A stretch of DNA of 64,000 nucleotides from an uncultured Collinsella sp. (GTDB lineage Bacteria > Actinomycetota > Coriobacteriia > Coriobacteriales > Coriobacteriaceae): contig CATXID010000002.1 in the NCBI GenBank assembly GCA_958369225.1, positions 186,001 through 250,000 of the forward strand. Reading direction: 5' to 3'. A model generated the notes under the pieces. The model had not been told where the DNA came from, searched no databases, and worked only from the letters and a program-made list of their open reading frames with translations. The position numbers and the translations under genes are program-made. Each line of letters begins with the position of its first letter. The first letter of the stretch is position 1. This document shows, piece by piece, positions 16,562-25,322 of the stretch.

Positions 16562-17425
16562 CTATTCGACGATTGGTGCTCCGTGGCCCCAAGAACCTTC
16601 CATGCCGCACACGGTCGAGGCAAACCCGGCAGCAAAGTCGAGCGCACGCTCGATGGCCTCGGCGCCATCTTCACCACGCTTGGCGGAATCGAGATAGCAC
16701 ATCAAAAACGAGGTGAGGAACGAGTCGCCCGCCCCCATGGTGTCCTTCATGTCCGTTACCGGTTTAGCCAGCTGGCGGTAATAACGCTCGCCGTCGTAAG
16801 CAATGCAGCCCTCGGCGCCCGCCGTAGCCGACACAAAACGCGGACCCAAGCCCTTCACCCATGCCAGACGCTCGCGAATCTCGTCCTCACTCGCGGCATC
16901 CGCCGCACTAAAGAAAGCGAAATCGACGTAGGGCGCAATCTGCTCGTAGTACTCGTCGGTGGAGTCGTCCGAAAAGTCAAAAGAGACCGTGACGCCCGCA
17001 GCCTTCAGCTTGGGCAGCTCGCGCTCGGTAAAGCAATAGTTGCCCGAATGAACCACATCGAACTGCTTCATGTACGAAAGGTCAAAGCGATCGAGGACAT
17101 AGCGCGCATCGCCACGGATACCGCCCTCGTTGGAGCCAAGGAAGACACGGTCACCGTCAACGACGGTCACGCGAGCCGCTCCGTTCTCGCCAATCATCTG
17201 CTCGCACTTGTCAAGCTCGATACCCTCATCCTCGAGGCTTGCAATGACATGCTCGGCAGCGGCGTCATTGCCAAAAATGCCCATGTATGCGGAGCGTGCG
17301 GCACCGCATTTCTTGGCATAAACGGCGAAGTTCACCGCATTGCCGCCAGGATACATGGTATGGATATGCTCGTAGCGATCGACGACGTTGTCGCCAAATC
17401 CGAGCGCGTTAACGTTAAATGCCAT
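16562..17425 (-). CDS. PfkB-family sugar kinase, FrlD-like (first copy)
   Basis: 287 residues. ALGFGDNVVDRYEHIHTMYPGGNAVNFAVYA (substrate-binding GGNA motif), SFDFSDDSTDEYYEQIAPYVDFAFFSA and DTMGAGDSFLTSFLMCY (catalytic GAGDS). The closest match I recognise is fructoselysine 6-kinase FrlD, which phosphorylates O6 of fructoselysine. Its neighbours support this: the FrlB-like deglycase lies 14 bases upstream in the same operon. AAGGGAC precedes the ATG. Confidence 0.88.
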   Translation of the reverse strand: MAFNVNALGFGDNVVDRYEHIHTMYPGGNAVNFAVYAKKCGAARSAYMGIFGNDAAAEHVIASLEDEGIELDKCEQMIGENGAARVTVVDGDRVFLGSNEGGIRGDARYVLDRFDLSYMKQFDVVHSGNYCFTERELPKLKAAGVTVSFDFSDDSTDEYYEQIAPYVDFAFFSAADAASEDEIRERLAWVKGLGPRFVSATAGAEGCIAYDGERYYRQLAKPVTDMKDTMGAGDSFLTSFLMCYLDSAKRGEDGAEAIERALDFAAGFASTVCGMEGSWGHGAPIVE

Positions 17426-17439
17426 GGCCTTTGTCCCTT

Positions 17440-18408
17440 CTAGTACTCGACAACACCCATATAGCGACGGAAATCGGGATCGTGATCAAACACCTTGCCG
17501 CGTGCAGCACGCAGCTCGCAGTTCATGGCATAGAACAGCACCGGGTCCAGATAGGCACGGACGCTCGCCGGCACGGCTTCCATACCGTACTCCTTGGCAT
17601 CGAGCACCATCAGCGTATCGGTATGCGTCTTAAGGAACGCCAGGGCGCGCTCGTCCATAGCACGGCACTCGCTGGAGCCCATCTGCAGGAAGTAAAAAAC
17701 GCCATCCTGAGTAGCCTCGAAGGGGCCATGGAAGTACTCGGCAGAGTGGATGTAGCTGCAGTGCTGCCACTGCATCTCCATAAGAGAGCAGATAGCGAAA
17801 CCGTAGGTCTGGCTAAAGTTGGGACCGCTGCCCAGAATATAGAAGAACTCGTGCTCCTGGCAAAGCTTGGCAAAGCGATCGCCCAGCTCGGCATTTACCT
17901 TCTCGCGTGCCGGGGGAAGAATCTTATCCATCTCGGCGATACCGGCATACATATCGGCAAGATCGGCGTAGCCCTCCTGCTGATCGAGCAGCTCTGCCGC
18001 AAGCGACAGCGAAATACCAGCGGGGACCTCGGCCTGCGGCACACCCTCGCCCCACGGGTAGACCCACGTGGTCCACTTGCCGGAGTCGATCTTAGATCCA
18101 GCGTTGTCGGTCTGGGCGATCACCGTAGCGCCGGCAGCAAGGGCAATCTCGCAGCCCTCGACGACCTCGGGGGTGTTGCCACTGTGGCTACAAGCGATGA
18201 CCAGGGACTTCTCGCCCAGACGACGCGGACGCATAATGTCGAATTCACGCGCGGTATAGATATACGAAGTGAAGGTGGTTGCCTCGCGCTGCAGAAGCTC
18301 ATGAGCCGGGATCAAATCGATCATGGAGCCACCGCAAGCAATCCAGTAGACGCTGTCGAACTTGCCCTTCTCGGCAATTGCCTCTTTGATCAGATCGTGT
18401 GCGTTCAT
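17440..18408 (-). CDS. SIS-domain deglycase, FrlB-like
   Basis: 322 residues with two sugar-isomerase (SIS) domains. The first has VYWIACGGSMIDLIPA and IACSHSGNTPEVVEG; the second has FFYILGSGPNFSQTYGFAICSLMEM and HSAEYFHGPFEA. The C-terminus PDFRRYMGVVEY closely matches E. coli FrlB (PDERRYYGGLVEY, from memory). FrlB splits fructoselysine 6-phosphate into glucose 6-phosphate and lysine, so this is the key enzyme suggesting that the operon degrades an Amadori-type sugar-amine. The start at 18408 has AAAGGAAC upstream. Confidence 0.87.
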   Translation of the reverse strand: MNAHDLIKEAIAEKGKFDSVYWIACGGSMIDLIPAHELLQREATTFTSYIYTAREFDIMRPRRLGEKSLVIACSHSGNTPEVVEGCEIALAAGATVIAQTDNAGSKIDSGKWTTWVYPWGEGVPQAEVPAGISLSLAAELLDQQEGYADLADMYAGIAEMDKILPPAREKVNAELGDRFAKLCQEHEFFYILGSGPNFSQTYGFAICSLMEMQWQHCSYIHSAEYFHGPFEATQDGVFYFLQMGSSECRAMDERALAFLKTHTDTLMVLDAKEYGMEAVPASVRAYLDPVLFYAMNCELRAARGKVFDHDPDFRRYMGVVEY

Positions 18409-18470
18409 ATCCAGTTCCTTTCTTGTTTGGTCCGCAATCAATGAGATTGGCTGCGTGGCCGATAGTTGTT

Positions 18471-19322
18471 TTAGTCAATCAGATATTTCTCGAATGCGGC
18501 CATGTTCTTGGCATCTGCCGCCGCCGGGTCATCGTAGTAACGACCGTCCGTGATTTCCTGGCCCAGCATGCCGTCAAAACCATGGGCGTTGAGCGTGGCG
18601 ACGAAGGCGTCCATATCGTGCTTGCCATCGCCCCACACCAGATGGCCATACGGGTCACCGTCGATAAAGTGCATCTCGTGAATTGCCCCATCACCAAAGG
18701 CGGCAAACCAGTCCTCGAGCGTCTCGCCTGCAACGCCCATCGCGGTTGTATCAACCATGGGCTGTAAGTACGGGCTCGCGACCTCGTCAATCATGCGCTT
18801 CGCATCGGAAACCGTCGTCACAAGGTTACTCTCCTCGGGACGCAGGCTTTCCATCGTAAGCACCAGACCGTGCTCGCCGGCATACTCCGCCAGAATGGAC
18901 AAGTGCTCGCGGCTGCGCCTCCAGGCTTCCTCGCGATCCTCGTCCCAGTCGCCCCAGCCCGAGTTGACGGACATACGGTCGCACCCAAGTACCTCGGCAA
19001 GCTCAATGCCGTGCTTAAAGTACGCCAGGCTGCGCTGTTCATGCAGCGGCTTGCGTGCGCAGTATTGCCAAGGATAGACAACATTCTCGGGGCACAGAGT
19101 ACGATACCTAAGCCCACGGTCTGCAGCCTTTTTCGCCAGGACCTCAGCCTCAAAGTAGCCCGTGTGGTCGAGCGTCACATGCGGCTCCGCACACCACAGC
19201 TCAATGGACTCAAAGCCCAAACGCTGCTGCACATCAAGGAAGTAATCGAGCGACCACATGATGTAGTGGATATTCATGCCCGCAATCTGCTCGCGGCGCA
19301 GCGTCGGCTTGGATTCAGACAT
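18471..19322 (-). CDS. Sugar-phosphate isomerase/epimerase, FrlC-like
   Basis: 283-residue TIM barrel of the xylose-isomerase-like AP-endonuclease-2 superfamily. FESIELWCAEPHV, the metal-ligand Glu in LVLTMESLRPEESNLVTT, PMVDTTAMG and IHEMHFIDGDPYGHL match the order of metal sites in fructoselysine 3-epimerase FrlC, including the ...ESN-V segment. FrlC interconverts psicoselysine and fructoselysine. The start lies one base beyond the stop of the upstream amidohydrolase (TAA-G-ATG), with GGAGG inside that gene's end, so the two are translationally coupled. Confidence 0.85.
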   Translation of the reverse strand: MSESKPTLRREQIAGMNIHYIMWSLDYFLDVQQRLGFESIELWCAEPHVTLDHTGYFEAEVLAKKAADRGLRYRTLCPENVVYPWQYCARKPLHEQRSLAYFKHGIELAEVLGCDRMSVNSGWGDWDEDREEAWRRSREHLSILAEYAGEHGLVLTMESLRPEESNLVTTVSDAKRMIDEVASPYLQPMVDTTAMGVAGETLEDWFAAFGDGAIHEMHFIDGDPYGHLVWGDGKHDMDAFVATLNAHGFDGMLGQEITDGRYYDDPAAADAKNMAAFEKYLID

Positions 19323-19323
19323 C

Positions 19324-20907
19324 TTATGCCTCCTTATTTCGATCGAACACGATTTGTCCGTCCGACATCGTCATATCAACCGCAAGATCGCGTGCGTCGC
19401 GATAATCGAGGTCAAACACATCCCGATCGAGCACGCAAATATCGGCAAGCTTGCCGACCTCGAGCGTACCCAGCTCGTCTTCGCGCATCAGGTCGTACGC
19501 GCCCCCGGCAGTCCAAGCGCGCAAGAGCTCGACAAGCGTCAGCGCGTTGACCTCATTCACGGGCAGTCCGTCGTCGAAGTATCCGCCGCACGCACTGTAG
19601 ATTGACTCGCCCAAGCTCGGAATCAACAGCGGTAAATCCGTGCCACAGCACACTGTGCATCCGGAATCTTCCATGCTGCGGCGATTCCAGCTATGCAAAA
19701 GTCGCGTCTCGCCAATTTGTCGACGCATCATCGACAGGCAGTCCTCGCGCCTGTCCAGCGTCAAAATCTGCGGATAGACCTCGCAAATTCCACCTAACTT
19801 GCCAAACTCGACAAGATCGGTCGGGTCAGAGTTCTCGAGATCGGTAATCGCATGGCGGCGAAGCATCCGTCCATGCTCGTCTCGAGGCAGCGAGGCATAG
19901 AGCGCCACGGTGCGGCGAACGGCGCCATCGCCCTGGCAATGCAAGGAATATCGGAAGCCGTCAGCATCAATTGCACGCAGCTCGTTCTCAATCAGATCCC
20001 ACTCGGGCTCTTCGACAACCGTCTTGCCGGCAGCTCCCGCATCGGCCGTGTCCTCATAGGGGTCTATCATCTCGGCAAGCCCCGCCCATACGCCGCGATC
20101 GGTCATACGGTTGAAGCCAGAAAAACGAACGAACGGTCCCCGGAAGCGCTCTCGCGCCTCGCGGGCATATGCCAGATTTGCACCGGCACCCACCGGCTGC
20201 GACATCATAGAGACACGAACCGTCAGCTCACCAGATTCCTCACGGCGAGCCATTTCGTCGGCAAAGCCGTAGTAGTCATCAAACGCCATCTCCTTGATGG
20301 CGGTAACGCCGCGCTCGTTAAGCATGCTCATGTAGTCCGAATACCCGGCGCGCACCTCGGGTAGCGCGAGGAAATCGCTCATCATGCGCCAGATCTTCTC
20401 GGCATAGCACGCCTGGGGTGTAAAGCCGTATCGCGCACTGGCGGCAGCATTGAGAACGCAGGTCTCCGCACCCGGTGTAAAGCAGACGACAGGGATATCG
20501 CCAAAACAATCGTCAAACACAGCTGCCGTATTTGCGTTCTCGGCATCCGATGCCAACGTTTCGGGCATGTTGTGGCCAAAAGCCGCCGCACAATCCGGAT
20601 GATCATCTTTCCATGCACGCAAGAGCGACACGGCCTCTTTGGCATCGGCGACGCCGGATAGATCAGACCCCAACGTCCGCAGCGCCCAGCCCGTATAGAA
20701 GGTATGCACATCGATCAGGCCAGGCATGACGGTGCGGTCGCCCAGGTCAACTACCTCGTCCGCTTGGGTCAAATACGAAGCTACCTCACACTTGGTGCCA
20801 ACAGCCTCAATTCGATTGCCACGGACCGCTACGAAACCTTCAAACGGCAGGTCCCCCGTACCAGTAAAGACGCTCTTAGACGTCAGGACCGTCAAACGAT
20901 CAGACAT
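19324..20907 (-). CDS. YtcJ-like amidohydrolase with altered HxH motif
   Basis: 527 residues, amidohydrolase family 3. The N-terminal beta-sandwich strand ends in VMPGLIDVHTFYTGW; family members normally have HxH here (DxHTH), so the second metal His is replaced by Phe. Other sites look intact: YSLHCQGDGAVRRTV, RRHAITDLE and CCGTDLPLLIP (catalytic Asp), then GTLEVGKLADICVLD. The ATG at 20907 follows AGGTGG. It is the second gene of the operon, 9 bases after the carrier gene. It may hydrolyse an amide or N-acyl group on the imported substrate; that is inference. Confidence 0.83.
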   Translation of the reverse strand: MSDRLTVLTSKSVFTGTGDLPFEGFVAVRGNRIEAVGTKCEVASYLTQADEVVDLGDRTVMPGLIDVHTFYTGWALRTLGSDLSGVADAKEAVSLLRAWKDDHPDCAAAFGHNMPETLASDAENANTAAVFDDCFGDIPVVCFTPGAETCVLNAAASARYGFTPQACYAEKIWRMMSDFLALPEVRAGYSDYMSMLNERGVTAIKEMAFDDYYGFADEMARREESGELTVRVSMMSQPVGAGANLAYAREARERFRGPFVRFSGFNRMTDRGVWAGLAEMIDPYEDTADAGAAGKTVVEEPEWDLIENELRAIDADGFRYSLHCQGDGAVRRTVALYASLPRDEHGRMLRRHAITDLENSDPTDLVEFGKLGGICEVYPQILTLDRREDCLSMMRRQIGETRLLHSWNRRSMEDSGCTVCCGTDLPLLIPSLGESIYSACGGYFDDGLPVNEVNALTLVELLRAWTAGGAYDLMREDELGTLEVGKLADICVLDRDVFDLDYRDARDLAVDMTMSDGQIVFDRNKEA

Positions 20908-20916
20908 CACAACCAC

Positions 20917-22380
20917 CTACATCGGAAGCATGCCAGAGATTGCCGTTACGATCAGGCCAAAGACGACCATGAAAATGAAGAACTTCCAAATGGTCTTCCA
21001 CCATTGGCCAAACGAAATCTTAGCCACGGCAAGGCCAGCGACCGTCATGCCCGCCACGGGACTGATGGTGTTGATGGTCTGATTAGCAAACTGGAGCGCG
21101 GTAACGGCTGCCTCGGGATTGAGGCCCATAAGCTCGGTCAGGGGGCCCATAACAGGCATGGTGAGCGCCGCCAGGCCAGAACTCGAGGGAACCAGCAAAG
21201 AGAGCAGGCCAAGGACGATATACATAAACGTGGTGTAGACGGCGGCGGGTGCACCGGCGAGCGCAGTAGCGAGCGCCTGGAGGATGGTGTCGATGATCAT
21301 GCCGCCCTCGGCGATGACCAGAATACCGCGAGCGATACCGATAACGATAGCGGCGTACGCAAAGTCGGCGAGACCTTTAACGAACTCCTCAGCAATCGTC
21401 TGCTGGTCAAGACCGCCCAGGATACCGGCAAGCAAGCCCATGCCAAGGAACACGGCGGAAATCTCATTCATGTACCAACCCTGGGTAACAAGACCCCAGA
21501 CGATAATGCCCATACCGCAGGCAAAATCGATAAGCACGAGCTTCTGACGGGTAGTGAACTCTTCCTCGATGGAGGCATCGGTCACGGAAAACTCGATACG
21601 CTTGAGCTTGTCGTCCTCGTACGTAATGGACGACTCGGGGTTTTTCTTGACGCGCATGGCATAGCGCATGGCCCATGCGATGCCAACGGCGGTAAAGATG
21701 ACCCAAGAAATGGCGCGCAGCCACAGCTGAGGATTGCCCTCGATGCCGATAATGCCCTGTGCGATCAAGACGTTAAACGGATCGATGGTCGAGGCACAAT
21801 ATCCCAGGTTAGGACCAAGGAAGCAGATGATGAATGCCGTCATCGAGTCATAACCGATACCCATCATGATGGGAATGAAGATGGCATAGAACGGCAGGGC
21901 TTCCTCAGACATACCAAACGTAGTGCCGCAAATGGACAGCAACGTCATCGTGATGGGAATGATGAGAATGTCCTTGTTCTTGAGTTTTTTAATCACACGG
22001 CTCATGCCGGCATTCAAAGCGTTGGTCTTGGTGATGATTGCGAACGATCCGCCAATCAATAAGACGAACGCAACGACGTCGGCAGCCTCTTGGATACCCT
22101 TGGTGGGCGCTTGCAGGACCGCGAAGATATCCTGGCCCAGATTGATGGTCTCACCGGTCTCGGAATCGGTGTAGTTCTTATCGACCTGTTCATAGGTTCC
22201 AGCAACGGCGACTTCACGCTCGCCCGCCGCTGTCGAAATCGTCTTGCGCTGATACTGACCAGAGGGAACGATCCAAGTCAGGACCGCAAAGACAACGATC
22301 AGCAAGAACATGATCGTATAGACATGCGGTAATTTGAACTTAAAACGTCTGTTTGTCTTCTTCGCCTTCGTATCTGACAT
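20917..22380 (-). CDS. YfcC-family membrane carrier
   Basis: 487 residues with about 12 hydrophobic segments, first gene of the operon. VPSGQYQRKT near the N-terminus, GTTFGMSEEALPFYAIFIPIM, FLGPNLGYCASTIDPFNV, LLVPSSSGLAALTMPVMGPL and TINTISPVAGMTVAGLAVAKI are hallmarks of YfcC proteins, which are related to DcuC-type and arginine/ornithine carriers. An anionic or zwitterionic substrate such as a glycated or acylated amino acid is plausible. Known frl operons use a permease or a PTS instead, so this pairing is unusual. GGAGG precedes the ATG at 22380. Confidence 0.88.
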   Translation of the reverse strand: MSDTKAKKTNRRFKFKLPHVYTIMFLLIVVFAVLTWIVPSGQYQRKTISTAAGEREVAVAGTYEQVDKNYTDSETGETINLGQDIFAVLQAPTKGIQEAADVVAFVLLIGGSFAIITKTNALNAGMSRVIKKLKNKDILIIPITMTLLSICGTTFGMSEEALPFYAIFIPIMMGIGYDSMTAFIICFLGPNLGYCASTIDPFNVLIAQGIIGIEGNPQLWLRAISWVIFTAVGIAWAMRYAMRVKKNPESSITYEDDKLKRIEFSVTDASIEEEFTTRQKLVLIDFACGMGIIVWGLVTQGWYMNEISAVFLGMGLLAGILGGLDQQTIAEEFVKGLADFAYAAIVIGIARGILVIAEGGMIIDTILQALATALAGAPAAVYTTFMYIVLGLLSLLVPSSSGLAALTMPVMGPLTELMGLNPEAAVTALQFANQTINTISPVAGMTVAGLAVAKISFGQWWKTIWKFFIFMVVFGLIVTAISGMLPM

Positions 22381-22422
22381 AGATACCTCCAAAGAACTCG
22401 AGACTGCATCGCATCTCGCTTC

Positions 22423-22488
22423 AACGTTTGCACAATGCAAACGTTCTATGACGTTCTATAGATTACCAGCAGCTTTTTCCTTCATCAA
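22423..22488 (-). promoter_or_regulatory. Operon promoter with perfect GntR-type operator
   Basis: -35 TTGATG (22483-22488) and -10 TAATCT (22460-22465) are 17 bases apart, with a TGG just before the -10. Downstream, at 22423-22445, is a perfect 23-bp palindrome, AACGTTTGCA-CAA-TGCAAACGTT, between the -10 and the first gene: a repressor roadblock position. The next gene upstream encodes a GntR/UTRA regulator, the likely ligand of this site. Confidence 0.75.
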
Positions 22489-22552
22489 GATAATTTCAAA
22501 CTGATTGCCGCAACGCGGTTGAACGGTTGCGTTTGCGCCGTGAACGGTATGG

Positions 22553-22585
22553 AAACGCCCGGTGAGATGATCCACCGGGCGCTTC
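22553..22585 (-). terminator. Terminator of the GntR regulator gene
   Basis: GCCCGGTG pairs with CACCGGGC over an 8-base loop and is followed on the minus strand by GTTTCC, about 14 bases past the gntR stop. It separates the regulator from the operon promoter. Confidence 0.7.
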
Positions 22586-22598
22586 CATTCGCAATGTC

Positions 22599-23342
22599 CT
22601 AGATGTCAAAAACGTAGCGAGACCCAACGATTCGCTGACGACCGATGATAAACGGCCGCCGCTGCTCATCGAAAAAGAAGGCTTCCATATAAAACAAGGG
22701 TTCGCCAACGGGAACTGCCAACAGTCGAGCGACCTCGGGCGACGCGCAGGCGATCTCGAGCGTGCACGGGTCGGTAAACGCGGGCGTGCGGCCCGTCCGG
22801 TTGCGCACGAACTCAAAAATGGATTGGTTAGATAGAGGTGCCGTTGATAGATAGGCGTTGTCCTCGTAAACATATATGTTGTTCTCGAGCATGACAGGGA
22901 CGCCATCGGCAGTGCGCACGCGCTCAACGCAAATCAAGTCAGTTCCAACGGGAACACCAAAGAACTGTGCTTCGGTGGAATCCGCCGGCAGTATCTTTCT
23001 CGAAATGACACACGCCCCCGGTTCCATTCCGTTAACGCGGCATGCGTCCGAAAAACTCTGAACGTCATCCTTCTGGCGAATCTTGCGCTTGAGCTTGGGG
23101 GCATTGACAAACGTGCCTTTCCCCTGTCGCTTCGTTAGATAGCCCTGCTGGACGAGCTCCTCAATAGCGCGTCGCACGGTAACGCGGCCAACTTTATAGC
23201 TCTCAGCCAATTCGAATTCGTTGGGTATCCGCGCGCCTGCCTTGTAGGCGCCGGAGTTGATTTCGTTTTTAATGATATCAATGACCTGTTGGTACAGCGG
23301 TATCGCTGCTTTACCGTCAGTCGGCCCTTCAGTCGGTGGCAT
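22599..23342 (-). CDS. GntR/HutC-family regulator with UTRA domain
   Basis: 247 residues. An N-terminal winged helix (PLYQQVIDIIKNEINSG, then FELAESYKVGRVTVRRAIEELVQQGYLTKRQGKGTFV) is followed by a UTRA effector domain (VSGRKILPAD-like strand, VERVRTADGVPVMLENNIYV, PLFYMEAFFFDEQRRPFIIGRQRIVGSRY). HutC-type regulators usually sense the substrate or a phosphorylated intermediate of the pathway they repress. The gene is just upstream of, and codirectional with, the sugar-amine operon that has a perfect palindrome at its promoter. FrlR plays this part in known frl systems. Confidence 0.9.
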   Translation of the reverse strand: MPPTEGPTDGKAAIPLYQQVIDIIKNEINSGAYKAGARIPNEFELAESYKVGRVTVRRAIEELVQQGYLTKRQGKGTFVNAPKLKRKIRQKDDVQSFSDACRVNGMEPGACVISRKILPADSTEAQFFGVPVGTDLICVERVRTADGVPVMLENNIYVYEDNAYLSTAPLSNQSIFEFVRNRTGRTPAFTDPCTLEIACASPEVARLLAVPVGEPLFYMEAFFFDEQRRPFIIGRQRIVGSRYVFDI

Positions 23343-23368
23343 ATACCCTCTCCCAGCACAATTAATTC

Positions 23369-23408
23369 TAAAACGGGCTTAAGGGCATTCAACAAGCCCT
23401 TAAGCCCG
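23369..23408 (-). terminator. Terminator-like hairpin before the GntR gene
   Basis: A 13-bp perfect stem (CGGGCTTAAGGGC with GCCCTTAAGCCCG, 9-base loop) is followed on the minus strand by TTTTAG. It lies 84 bases past the HAD gene stop and 27 bases before the gntR start, so it may end HAD transcription or attenuate gntR. Confidence 0.75.
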
Positions 23409-23492
23409 CATTAGCTTAAAGTATGCTAGGTGTCGCACCAAAATGTTGGCTATTTACTCATCAGACCCGAAAAACGCGCAACTACCGCGCTC

Positions 23493-24152
23493 CTAAGAAA
23501 GCGTGAGCAGCTCCGGCAGCTGATCGATAATCTTATCCGCGGCGTCCTGACTAAAGCCAAAGCGCTCCTCACGCTTGGCGATTACTGTCAGACCGGCGCG
23601 CTTGCCGGCAGTGATGCCAGGCACCGAATCCTCAACGCAGCAGCAGCGATTCGCGGGCAGCCTCAGCAGGTCCAGCGCATGCAGGTAGATGTCGGGCTCG
23701 GGCTTGCTCTCCTTAAACTGCTCGCCACTCACCACATACTCAAAGGCATCCGACAGCCCGCACGCATTGAGTACTTCCTCGATGCTATCCATGGGCGACG
23801 AGCTGGCAAGCGCCACGCGAACGCCGCGGCGCGGCAGCTCTCGAATCGTATCCACGGCGCCTGGGTTAATCAAAGCCTGATAGTCGCGCGGACGTTTATG
23901 CGCCCACTCATCCCAACGGGCCAACGCTTCCTCGCCAGTAAAATGCCCCTTACCGGCACGCTCAAACCAATCGACCAGCATGCGGAGAAAGAACTGATGC
24001 GAGGTACCGACCTGCCCATTCAACTCCTCTTGAGTCAGGTTCAACCCAAGCTCCTTGGCAAACGCGGCAGTCTCGCCCAGATAGTAATACTCGGTATCGA
24101 CAATGACACCGTCCATGTCAAAGATAACGGCGTCGAACGGAAATGCGGACAC
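23493..24152 (-). CDS. HAD-superfamily phosphatase, beta-phosphoglucomutase-like
   Basis: 219 residues. FDAVIFDMDGVIVDTE carries the nucleophile and acid Asp pair; ALASSSPMDSI is motif II; SKPEPDIYLHAL is motif III (Lys); VEDSVPGITAGKRAGL is motif IV. The cap domain is alpha-helical (subfamily IA). Members are phosphoglucomutases or sugar phosphatases. I choose a GTG start at 24152 because GGGAGGG lies 5 bases upstream; the longer reading would include the terminator hairpin of the previous gene. The substrate is not assigned. Confidence 0.82.
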   Translation of the reverse strand: MSAFPFDAVIFDMDGVIVDTEYYYLGETAAFAKELGLNLTQEELNGQVGTSHQFFLRMLVDWFERAGKGHFTGEEALARWDEWAHKRPRDYQALINPGAVDTIRELPRRGVRVALASSSPMDSIEEVLNACGLSDAFEYVVSGEQFKESKPEPDIYLHALDLLRLPANRCCCVEDSVPGITAGKRAGLTVIAKREERFGFSQDAADKIIDQLPELLTLS

Positions 24153-24167
24153 GGCACCCTCCCTAAC

Positions 24168-24193
24168 AAAAGGGCGCCTGTAAGCAGGCGCCC
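24168..24193 (-). terminator. Terminator between the two HAD genes
   Basis: GGGCGCCTG pairs with CAGGCGCCC over a 4-base loop, followed on the minus strand by TTTTGTTAGG. The downstream ribosome binding site begins within about 10 bases. Confidence 0.8.
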
Positions 24194-24215
24194 GAACCAT
24201 GCATTATCGGCGATT

Positions 24216-25058
24216 CTAGCCCAGCAGCTTATCCAGCGCCACTGCAATACCGTCTTCGTTGTTATTGGCGGTCACCATCTGGGCTACCGCCTTAACCTCA
24301 TCGACGGCGTTGCCCATGGCAACACCGGTACCCGCCCACTCAATCATGGACTTGTCGTTCTGGCCGTCGCCAAACGAGACGACCTCGCTGGCATCGATAC
24401 CGAGCTTGGGCAGGGCACCCTCGAGCGCGCGGGCCTTGTCGATACCGGGCGCCGTGTACTCAAAGTACCAGTCGGCCGTAAACATGCCCGAAAGCGTCTG
24501 GGTAAAGGGCGCATACATCTCCTCGTAATGCGCCTGTAGGTAGGCCGGGTCGCCTGCCGTCAGCAGCTTGTCCACGGGATAAGCGTCCACAACCTCATGC
24601 AAGCTCTCGACCTCGCGAATCTTAAGGTCACACGCATCGCGCTCGTATTTGACGATGTTTTTCTGCGAGCCATCCGGCAGCGTAATCATGCAGCGGTACG
24701 AATCCTCGACATGCAGATCGCGACCGAGCGAGATCATGGGAATCACGTCGAAATTGCGCAGATGATCAATCAGACGGTGCAGTTCGTCAGCCGGCATGGC
24801 CTGGTCAAAAAGAACCTCATCGGTCTGAGCGTCGACCACATGCGCGCCATTAAAGGCAACTAGCAGACCATCATGGTTCTGAAGGTCGAGCTCCTGCGCC
24901 AAGGCGTGCAGCCCCCATGCGGGGCGACCCGAAGCCAAGATGAGCTTAATGCCCGACTCCTGCGCCGCGAGCAGTTTCTCGCGCGTACGCGGGCTGATGA
25001 CCTTTTGGTCGTTGGTGAGCGTACCGTCGATATCCATTGCGATGGCTTTGATTGCCAT
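24216..25058 (-). CDS. Cof-type HAD phosphatase, YidA-like
   Basis: 280 residues, HAD subfamily IIB with a large mixed cap. AIAMDIDGTLTNDQKVIS is motif I; LASGRP is motif II; the C-terminal FGDGQNDKSMIEWAGTGVAMGNA is motif IV, nearly canonical for Cof/YidA sugar phosphatases. The ATG at 25058 has GGGAG six bases upstream. It ends at its own terminator, directly before the next HAD gene. Confidence 0.88.
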   Translation of the reverse strand: MAIKAIAMDIDGTLTNDQKVISPRTREKLLAAQESGIKLILASGRPAWGLHALAQELDLQNHDGLLVAFNGAHVVDAQTDEVLFDQAMPADELHRLIDHLRNFDVIPMISLGRDLHVEDSYRCMITLPDGSQKNIVKYERDACDLKIREVESLHEVVDAYPVDKLLTAGDPAYLQAHYEEMYAPFTQTLSGMFTADWYFEYTAPGIDKARALEGALPKLGIDASEVVSFGDGQNDKSMIEWAGTGVAMGNAVDEVKAVAQMVTANNNEDGIAVALDKLLG

Positions 25059-25293
25059 ATATGTCTCCCTGTCATTGAACAACCTTGTCTGAGTCATCAT
25101 ACAGAACACCTACTGCAGCTCTGTCTGCAACGGATAAAAAGCCATATTGTCCCAAACATGAACAGTGTGTAGCCGTGGGGTGCAATCGCTCCGTCCTATA
25201 CGCCGAGCCACCACATACAAAACTGGCGACGCTAAACGCGGCCGCCCCACCGACCTCATTTCATCCCGTAGAAAAAAATTTCAAAAATTGTTC

Positions 25294-25322
25294 TTGTCAA
25301 ATCAGCAAAACGAACGTACTTT
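25294..25322 (+). promoter_or_regulatory. Promoter of the ClpP-VirD4 operon
   Basis: TTGTCA (25294-25299) and TACTTT (25317-25322) have a 17-base spacer. An A/T-rich tract just upstream (25270-25292) could act as an UP element. The start codon is about 340 bases further on, giving a long leader. Confidence 0.6.
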
